A stretch of 34,625 nucleotides of DNA from NCBI GenBank assembly GCA_017461585.1, contig JAFTYM010000026.1:1-34625 (forward strand). The letters run 5' to 3'. A program made the translations under genes and the position numbers. The notes beneath the pieces are model-generated. The model made no database searches. It was not told the DNA's origin and worked only from the letters and a program-made list of their open reading frames with translations. Numbering within the stretch: the stretch's first letter is position 1; the number at the start of each line of letters is the position of its first letter. The stretch comes from Oscillospiraceae bacterium. Its GTDB lineage: Bacteria > Bacillota > Clostridia > Oscillospirales > Oscillospiraceae. Below are positions 29,219-34,625 of this stretch, piece after piece.

Positions 29219-30595
29219 TCAGCTTCTGTGGAGCTCTGCGCTGCAATCTTTAAACTCTGTATGGAGCATTTTCACAGCCAGCTCGCTGCAGGGTTTTTCA
29301 AGCATTTCAGCATAAAGTGCCTGAACCTCAGGGTTTTCACAGCTGAGGCGCTTGTCCATTGCGCTGTCACGCCGGTAAAGTATCTCCGCTCTCTTTTCGG
29401 GAACGGCAAGACCGCTGATAACAAAGCCCTTGGGCTGTCCGCCGCCGCCGATGCAGCCGCCGGGACAGGTCATGACCTCGATAAAGTGGTACTTTTTACC
29501 GCTCGCCTTCATCTCTTCGATGAATTCACCTGCTGTTCTTGTACCGAAAATAACGGCAACATTCAGCTTCATTTTGCCCATGTCAACGCATGCTTCGCGG
29601 ACGCTTTCATTTCCGCGGACAGCTTTAAGTTCAAAGAATTCTTTTGGCGGTTTTTCTCCGTTTATCATCACATAAGCGGTACGCAGGGCTGCCTCCATAA
29701 CGCCGCCTGCGGTGCCGAAAATAGTGCCTGCACCTGTGCCTGTCATGCTGTCGTATTCCGCGTCTTCAAGAAAAGCAAAGTCGATGCCCTGCTCCTTTGC
29801 CCACATGGCAAGCTCACGGGTGGTGATCGCGTTGTCCATGTCGCGCATTTCGGGCATATCCAAGCTTTCACCTGCTGCGTTCATGCCGTCCTTGCGGATC
29901 TCGTACTTCTTGGAAGTACAGGGCGTTACGGCCACATTGACGATTTTTTCAGGTACGATGCCTGCCTTCTTTGCAAACCATGTTTTGATAACAGCGCCCT
30001 GCATCATAATAGGGCTCTTGGTCTTTGAAATATGGGTAAGCAGCTCGGGGTAAAACAGCTCTGCATAGTGCACCCATGAGGGGCAGCAGCTTGTAAACTG
30101 GGGCAGCTCTTCGCCCTTTTCAATTCTATGTACAAGCTCCGTTGCCTCTTCCATAACGGTAAGGTCAGCTCCGAAGGTTGTGTCCAGAACATAGTCAAAG
30201 CCTAATTTTTTAAGCAGCGCAACAAGCTTTCCTTCAGAAAACTCCGCAGGAAGTCCGAAAGCTTCCGCAATACTTGCGCGAACTGCGGGAGATGTACTTG
30301 CGATGACGATTTTATCACCATCGGCTATTGCCTTTTTGACCTCGGCATATTCGCGCTTTTCACTCATGGCAAAGCCGGGACATTGAGCGACGCATTGTCC
30401 ACAGTAAATGCAGATTGCGTTATCAAGTGTATTTTCAAGAGTATATCTGTCCAAAACGCCTGCGTGGTCAATACATGTCCACATGCAGTTTCTGCAATGG
30501 AAGCACATAGAGCTGTAGCGCACTACGGCAGGGTTATCCTTTTCCACGGGAGCCTGTTGATTCATTGGCGCATGTTTGGGTCTTTTGAATTCCAT
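29219..30595 (-). CDS. [FeFe] hydrogenase, short two-cluster type
   Basis: A 458-residue cytosolic hydrogenase that evolves or consumes H2. Two N-terminal [4Fe-4S] sites are formed by C31/C34/C37/C41 and C62/C65/C68/C72. The three H-cluster motifs follow: TSCCPSW, TPCTSKKYE and EVMTCPGGCIGGGGQP. The cysteine for proton transfer in TSCCP is kept. Motif 2 has Thr where classical group A enzymes have Met (MPC). The size and this change suggest the short group B clostridial hydrogenases, though I cannot verify the group. There is no HydB/HydC partner, so ferredoxin is the likely donor. The ATG at 30595 follows GGAG at eight bases; a GTG nine bases upstream is less likely. Maturases HydEFG are elsewhere. 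Confidence 0.93.
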   Translation of the reverse strand: MEFKRPKHAPMNQQAPVEKDNPAVVRYSSMCFHCRNCMWTCIDHAGVLDRYTLENTLDNAICIYCGQCVAQCPGFAMSEKREYAEVKKAIADGDKIVIASTSPAVRASIAEAFGLPAEFSEGKLVALLKKLGFDYVLDTTFGADLTVMEEATELVHRIEKGEELPQFTSCCPSWVHYAELFYPELLTHISKTKSPIMMQGAVIKTWFAKKAGIVPEKIVNVAVTPCTSKKYEIRKDGMNAAGESLDMPEMRDMDNAITTRELAMWAKEQGIDFAFLEDAEYDSMTGTGAGTIFGTAGGVMEAALRTAYVMINGEKPPKEFFELKAVRGNESVREACVDMGKMKLNVAVIFGTRTAGEFIEEMKASGKKYHFIEVMTCPGGCIGGGGQPKGFVISGLAVPEKRAEILYRRDSAMDKRLSCENPEVQALYAEMLEKPCSELAVKMLHTEFKDCSAELHRS

Positions 30596-30635
30596 TTTCT
30601 CCACTCCAAAATAAGCTTAATTTTAATTGTCTTTA

Positions 30636-30724
30636 ATTATAGCACACAAAAGCAGATTTGAAAGTAGCCGTAGACATATTTTGCGATATTATCGCTTTTC
30701 AAACTGCGTAAGTAGTGGTAAAAT
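30636..30724. promoter_or_regulatory. Divergent promoter region of hydrogenase and flavoprotein genes with a central palindrome
   Basis: On the minus strand TATAAT (30636-30641) lies 41 bp before the hydrogenase start. On the plus strand TTTTCA (30696-30701) and TAAAAT (30719-30724) are 17 bp apart, before the flavoprotein. The 13-bp perfect palindrome GCGATATTATCGC (30683-30695) abuts the plus-strand -35 and lies between both promoters, a likely common operator. Confidence 0.5.
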
Positions 30725-30756
30725 TTCAATTAAATAAACACCAAGGAGATTTTCCT

Positions 30757-32256
30757 ATGTCTAAATTTGATAAGTATAATTGGGCAGCCAAACCCGAGCC
30801 CATTTCTGAAAGCGAAATAATAAGAACGGAAACCTACGATGTTGTAATTGTCGGCGCAGGTCTTTCCGGCGTTTCTGCTGCTGTACGCTCCGTTGAAAAC
30901 GGACTTTCCACCACGCTCTTGGAAAAAGGCCGCCGCAACAGCGCCCGCGGACTTCACGTCGGCGTTGCAAACTCCCGTCTGCTGCGTGAAAACGGTATTG
31001 TAAACGACATCAACGACATCGCCGAAGAGTGGATAAAAGCCTGTCACCACAATGTAAAAATCGACCTTATCCGCTTATTCTTAAAGGAAAGTGAAGCCGC
31101 AATGGACTGGATTCTGGACAAGACAGAGTCCCGCGGCATTGGCGCCTATATTTTCGGCGGCGGATATCACGGTCAGGCTTACCGCGAGTTCGTCTGCACC
31201 CACATTTTCGCAGGCGGCGTTGAGGGCATTGCCGATATTCTCATGGAAGACGCATTAAAGCTGGGTCTTAACGTAAGCTGGTTTACTCCCGCCCAGCAGC
31301 TTATAAAAGAGGGCGACCGAGTCACAGGTGTCATCGCAAAGACAAAAGAGGGTTATGTCCGCTACATGGCAAACAAGGGCGTCATCCTCTCCACAGGCGA
31401 TATCAGCGGCAACCGCGAAATGTGCGAGGATCTTGCTCCCCTCTCCTTAAAGGCAATGTCAAACATCAACCACCACGCGCCTCAGCTCACAGGTGACGGA
31501 CACAAAATGGGCATCTGGGCTGGCGCTGACATGCAGGACGGCCCCTTTCCCTGCGCTATACATATCATGGCTTACTCCATTAACAGCTTTTTCTTCCTGC
31601 TTGTCAATCAGAACGGCAAGCGCTATATGAACGAGGACACCTGGGCACAGGGCAAAGCCACCTACACCATCCGTCAGGATCCCGAGCACCCCTGGGGTTA
31701 TGTTATTTTTGATGCAAACTATCTCCGCGACCTTGAGAACACAATTCAGTACGGCGGCGGACTTTTCTGGGACTCCACAGTTCGTGCGCTGAACGCACCT
31801 TTTGAGACAGGTCCTATCAAATACGCTGTTGAAACCTGTGTAAACGAGGGACAGGACGGCTGGATGGCAGATACTATTCCTGAGCTTGCGGAAAAGCTGG
31901 GTATTCCTGCAGAAAACCTTGCCGCTACGGTTTCCCGCTACAACGAGCTCTGTGAAAAGGGTTATGACGAGGACTACGGCAAGAGGCCTGAGCTACTTAC
32001 CCCCGTAAAGGAAGGTCCTTTCTACGCCTTAAAAATAAGCGGCGCTCTGCTGCACATCCCTGCAGGTCTGTGCGTTGATACTGACATGCAGGTGCTGAGC
32101 GAAAACGGTGAAAAGATACCCGGACTTTACGCAATCGGCAACTGTGCAGGCAACCTCTACGCTGTTGACTATCCCCTTAACATTAACGGCAGCAACCACG
32201 GCAGATGTATTACCTTCGGTAAGTATATTGCCGATAAGCTGGCAGGGTTGAAATAA
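30757..32256 (+). CDS. FAD-dependent reductase of the fumarate reductase/succinate dehydrogenase flavoprotein family
   Basis: A 499-residue soluble flavoprotein without signal peptide, FMN or haem domain. The FAD dinucleotide-binding fold is DVVIVGAGLSGVSAAVRSVENG with the acidic strand end LLEKG. The C-terminal FAD motif is KIPGLYAIGNCAG followed by INGSNHGRCITFGKYIADKLAG. The middle capping domain should bind the substrate. Family members reduce activated double bonds (fumarate, urocanate, cinnamates) or dehydrogenate steroids. The actual substrate cannot be read here, and the typical fumarate-site signature is not evident to me. ATG 30757 follows AAGGAG. It is divergent from the hydrogenase gene and may share its control, which would fit two alternative electron sinks. 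Confidence 0.85.
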   Translation: MSKFDKYNWAAKPEPISESEIIRTETYDVVIVGAGLSGVSAAVRSVENGLSTTLLEKGRRNSARGLHVGVANSRLLRENGIVNDINDIAEEWIKACHHNVKIDLIRLFLKESEAAMDWILDKTESRGIGAYIFGGGYHGQAYREFVCTHIFAGGVEGIADILMEDALKLGLNVSWFTPAQQLIKEGDRVTGVIAKTKEGYVRYMANKGVILSTGDISGNREMCEDLAPLSLKAMSNINHHAPQLTGDGHKMGIWAGADMQDGPFPCAIHIMAYSINSFFFLLVNQNGKRYMNEDTWAQGKATYTIRQDPEHPWGYVIFDANYLRDLENTIQYGGGLFWDSTVRALNAPFETGPIKYAVETCVNEGQDGWMADTIPELAEKLGIPAENLAATVSRYNELCEKGYDEDYGKRPELLTPVKEGPFYALKISGALLHIPAGLCVDTDMQVLSENGEKIPGLYAIGNCAGNLYAVDYPLNINGSNHGRCITFGKYIADKLAGLK

Positions 32257-32266
32257 GGAACACAGC

Positions 32267-32300
32267 AAAAGCGGTTGTTTTCAAGTTCCAACCGCTTTTT
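32267..32300 (+). terminator. Intrinsic terminator of the flavoprotein gene
   Basis: AAAAGCGGTTG and CAACCGCTTTT form an 11-bp stem followed by T5. The following MATE gene starts 19 bp later, so it needs its own promoter or readthrough. Confidence 0.88.
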
Positions 32301-32318
32301 CACCTAAAGGAGCAAACC

Positions 32319-33644
32319 ATGTTTTCCAACAAAGACTTACGAAAACTTATTATACCGCTGTTTATCGAGCAGCTGCTGGTAATGCTTGTGGGCATGGCAG
32401 ACACTTTCATCGTCAGCTATGCGGGAGAGTCAGCCGTGTCGGGCGTTTCTTTGGTAAACTCATTTAATACGGTAATAATTTACCTGTTTACCGCGCTCGC
32501 TTCAGGCGGTGCTGTTATCATCAGCCAGTATATCGGCAGCAGCAACACTCATAACGCAAGAAAGTCCGCAGGACAGCTTCTCATGATTTCAACTGTAATT
32601 TCAATCATAATTTCTGCAATAATCCTTGTTCTGAACCGCAGCCTTTTAAAGCTGCTTTTCGGAAAGGTCGAAGCAGATGTTATGGACGCATGCATTACAT
32701 ATCTGCGCATTTCTGCGTTCTCTTTCCCTATGCTGTCGATTTATAATTCGGGCGCGGCACTTTGCCGCAGCATCGGAAAAACAAAAATCACCATGTATAT
32801 TTCCACAGCTGCAAATATCATAAATATCATCGGAAACCTTATCGGTGTTTTTGTCCTCCACGCGGGAGTTGCGGGTGTTGCATATCCCACGCTCATAGCA
32901 AGAACATTTTCAGCTATAGCTATCACGGTATATTGCTTTGTTCACTCACAGGACATCAAGTACACAGTTTGTTCAATATTCACTTGGGACAGCGACTTGC
33001 TTAAAAGAATACTCCATATAGCTATACCCAACGGAGTTGAAAACGGAATCCACCAGCTTGTAAAAGTAGCTCTCAGCAGTCTTACCGCACTGTTTGGTAC
33101 ATATCAAATTGCCGCAAACGGTGTTGCTCAAAGCATCTGGTCTTTTGCGGGAATGACAGGACTTGCAATGGCACCAGTATTTACAACAGTAATAGGACAA
33201 TGCATGGGAGCTCAAGATATTAATGCTGCTAACTATTACTTCAAAAAACTCTCAAAAATTTCTTTCGCATTATCAGTTGGCTGGAACGGAATTATCCTTG
33301 CTTTGACTCCCCTGTTCATCAGATACTTCTCACTTTCCGCAGAAACAAGAGATCTTGTAGTCTTTCTCGTATTGCTGAACAACATTTTCAACGGCTTATT
33401 TTATCCATTTGCAGGACCTTTCGGAAACGGACTTCGTGCTGCAGGTGATGTGCGTTTTTCAATGTTCGTAACTGTATTTCTTACAGTATTCGGAAGACTT
33501 TTGTTCTCGTATATATTCATGATAATCTGTGATTTGGGAGTTGTCGGTATACCTTTAGGCATCGGTCTTGACTTATTGATACGAGGCAGCATATTTATCA
33601 TCCGCTATAAATCACAAAAATGGACAAAGTTCAAGCTGATTTAG
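32319..33644 (+). CDS. MATE family efflux transporter, second copy
   Basis: A 441-residue transporter with twelve hydrophobic segments in two halves. The start (DLRKLIIPLFIEQLLVMLVGMADTFIVSYAGESAVSG by position) and the second half (AIPNGVENGIHQLVKVALSSL) match MATE proteins of the DinF/NorM group. It is only distantly similar to the protein at 4208-5617. The ATG follows AAAGGAG. It ends 10 bp before the P-loop gene, so the two are probably co-transcribed. Substrate unknown. The second half of the gene appears more AT-rich than its neighbours. Confidence 0.9.
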   Translation: MFSNKDLRKLIIPLFIEQLLVMLVGMADTFIVSYAGESAVSGVSLVNSFNTVIIYLFTALASGGAVIISQYIGSSNTHNARKSAGQLLMISTVISIIISAIILVLNRSLLKLLFGKVEADVMDACITYLRISAFSFPMLSIYNSGAALCRSIGKTKITMYISTAANIINIIGNLIGVFVLHAGVAGVAYPTLIARTFSAIAITVYCFVHSQDIKYTVCSIFTWDSDLLKRILHIAIPNGVENGIHQLVKVALSSLTALFGTYQIAANGVAQSIWSFAGMTGLAMAPVFTTVIGQCMGAQDINAANYYFKKLSKISFALSVGWNGIILALTPLFIRYFSLSAETRDLVVFLVLLNNIFNGLFYPFAGPFGNGLRAAGDVRFSMFVTVFLTVFGRLLFSYIFMIICDLGVVGIPLGIGLDLLIRGSIFIIRYKSQKWTKFKLI

Positions 33645-33654
33645 AGGTGACGTC

Positions 33655-34137
33655 ATGAAAATTGCCATAATGGGTTACGCAGGAAGCGGAAAAACATATT
33701 TATCCGAGTATATCTCAACTAAAAAGTCTATCCCCACGCTACATCTCGACACCATTAAATACGACCTCGATTGGAAACCCGTAGACGATGATACCGCTCT
33801 GCGGCAGGTATCGGAGTTTATGCAGAAAGGAAGCTGGATAATCGAGGGCAACTATGAAAAAATGCTTCAGAGCGAACGGCTTGAAGCTGCAGACCAGATA
33901 ATTTTTGTGCTTTTACCGCCTCTCACTTGCCTGTTTCGGGCAATAAAGCGCACAAAAAACAGACAAGCGGAAGGGTACAAAAACGACATGAACCTGTTTT
34001 TTATCCGTTTTGTTCTCTTTGGCTGCAGAACTAAGGCACGCAGGCAGCATTATGCTGAAATAATCGAAAAGTACAAGGATAAAACCGTTGTACTGAAATC
34101 TCAAAAGCAGATAGATAAGTTTATGGAAAGCGTGTGA
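33655..34137 (+). CDS. Small P-loop nucleotide kinase-like protein (FlaR/topology-modulation type)
   Basis: A 160-residue protein starting with a Walker A loop, GYAGSGKT (residues 7-14), followed by a strand LHLDTI and a later WIIEGNYEKM. This layout matches the adenylate-kinase-like family often annotated as DNA topology modulation protein FlaR. The name is historical and no reaction is established. The length is normal for the family. GAGGTGA precedes the ATG. No nearby gene clarifies a role, and the downstream DNA is repeat-rich. Confidence 0.8.
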   Translation: MKIAIMGYAGSGKTYLSEYISTKKSIPTLHLDTIKYDLDWKPVDDDTALRQVSEFMQKGSWIIEGNYEKMLQSERLEAADQIIFVLLPPLTCLFRAIKRTKNRQAEGYKNDMNLFFIRFVLFGCRTKARRQHYAEIIEKYKDKTVVLKSQKQIDKFMESV

Positions 34138-34150
34138 TATAATATAGTTT

Positions 34151-34184
34151 TGTAGGGACCGGCGTCCCCGACGGTCCGTTTGTA
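34151..34184. repeat. REP-like palindrome, second copy of the 7331-7364 type
   Basis: A 34-bp unit starting TGTAG and ending TTTGTA. It matches 7331-7364 at 26 of 34 positions by hand count; both contain CCGACG or TCGACG in the centre. The stem has changed in matched pairs. Confidence 0.6.
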
Positions 34185-34223
34185 TATCGGCATAAACTTA
34201 AGCCTTGTCTAAGCCTGCGGCGC

Positions 34224-34493
34224 CATACTTTTCTTTGTTTGAAAGAAAAGTATGCAAAAGAACCAAACCAAAGGGTAAACCCTTTGGAAACCCTGCGGCT
34301 CAAACAATCGCAGCACCAGCTGCTCAACTCGCCGCCGCGCTCAGACAAGTACTGTGCAAACCGTTAGAATGTGAAACAAGGGAGCCCCCCTTTGCCGTTT
34401 CAACGTGGGGTTCACAGGGGGAAGAAATTCGGAAATCTCAACCTCCTGTGCACCATTCTTTGCATACTTTCTTAGGCGAGTAAGAAAGTATGC
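34224..34493. repeat. Hairpin-bounded repeat region
   Basis: A 13-bp stem CATACTTTTCTTT/AAAGAAAAGTATG (34224-34254) opens and a related 13-bp stem GCATACTTTCTTA/TAAGAAAGTATGC (34462-34493) closes this stretch. CCAAAGGGT/ACCCTTTGG lies inside (34268-34287). I see no real gene: the open frame at 34205-34483 is built from these palindromes and lacks a ribosome binding site. It looks like a non-coding mobile repeat of a type frequent in gut Clostridia. Confidence 0.6.
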
Positions 34494-34625
34494 CGTTATC
34501 TACCGCCACCGGGAGAGGTATCCCATATCAGTTATGTGTAGATTTTTTGGTGTATCGCGAAGTGGTTACTACGGCTATGTTGCCAGATTAGATAAACCTG
34601 AAAAAGACGCATCGTTGGCAGAAGA
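34494..34625 (+). mobile_element. IS3-family transposase OrfB, N-terminal fragment running off the window
   Basis: Translation in the frame of 34534 gives VIYRHRERYPISVMCRFFGV, then SRSGYYGYVARLDKPEKDAS. The core CRFFGVSRSGYY is the conserved start of the IS3-family OrfB (HTH region before the DDE integrase domain). The left part of the element, including orfA and the inverted repeat, is not present: the coding sequence emerges directly from the closing hairpin of the repeat. The remainder lies beyond the window, so completeness of orfB is unknown. Confidence 0.8.

Noticed and set aside
34205-34483. 92-codon frame in the right-end repeat
   Set aside because: Consists of hairpin repeats; no ribosome binding site and no family resemblance.

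Overview
The window reads as a chromosomal segment of a strictly anaerobic, fermentative Gram-positive bacterium of the class Clostridia, probably close to the Oscillospirales/Ruminococcaceae gut lineage. The grounds are strong AGGAGG-type ribosome binding sites with frequent TTG/GTG starts, an [FeFe] hydrogenase, GTP-type PEP carboxykinase, an F-type ATP synthase with a Na+-type rotor signature, and palindromic intergenic repeats of a kind common in gut Clostridia. The taxonomic placement is inference; no rRNA or marker phylogeny is available here.

Layout. 1-177 is the start of a sugar-type ABC ATPase (minus), followed by about 600 bp of AT-rich DNA. 770-2173 holds a lipoprotein and a low-molecular-weight phosphotyrosine phosphatase whose 5' end is duplicated around a hairpin-rich insert. 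2192-2471 is a 280-bp miniature element with terminal inverted repeats; a second copy, 93% identical by hand count, lies at 7605-7884. 2500-3309 (minus) is a four-cluster ferredoxin-type subunit without a catalytic partner, divergent from a rhomboid protease, a MATE exporter and two tandem crotonase-family enzymes. After a hairpin-repeat cluster (7331-7577) comes a complete ATP synthase operon on the minus strand (atpIBEFHAGDC, 14671 to 7906) with an excellent sigma-A promoter. Minus-strand genes continue with a zinc-ribbon membrane protein, a cation efflux protein, pckG, a DNA-3-methyladenine glycosylase and rsmA. A divergent plus-strand operon, pgk-tpiA-gpmI-eno, encodes lower glycolysis without gapA. 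Then follow a bactofilin-like gene with a YhbD-like regulator under a twin-operator promoter, a repeat-bearing VanY-type peptidase, a truncated Nudix gene, an EutH-like permease with an [FeFe] hydrogenase (minus), a divergent flavoprotein reductase, a second MATE protein and a small P-loop protein. The right end is repeats and a fragment of an IS3-family orfB.

How it fits together. Lower glycolysis plus PEP carboxykinase control the PEP node. The hydrogenase and the flavoprotein reductase are plausible electron sinks. The ATP synthase, with two carboxylates in the c subunit, is predicted to couple to Na+. The most unusual non-coding signal is the 280-bp element. Both copies sit inside the loop of a different 12-bp inverted repeat that looks like an intrinsic terminator of a minus-strand gene, in the same orientation, with a compensatory base change in their terminal repeats. 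This suggests a non-autonomous element that targets terminator hairpins. No CRISPR array, tRNA or rRNA was seen.
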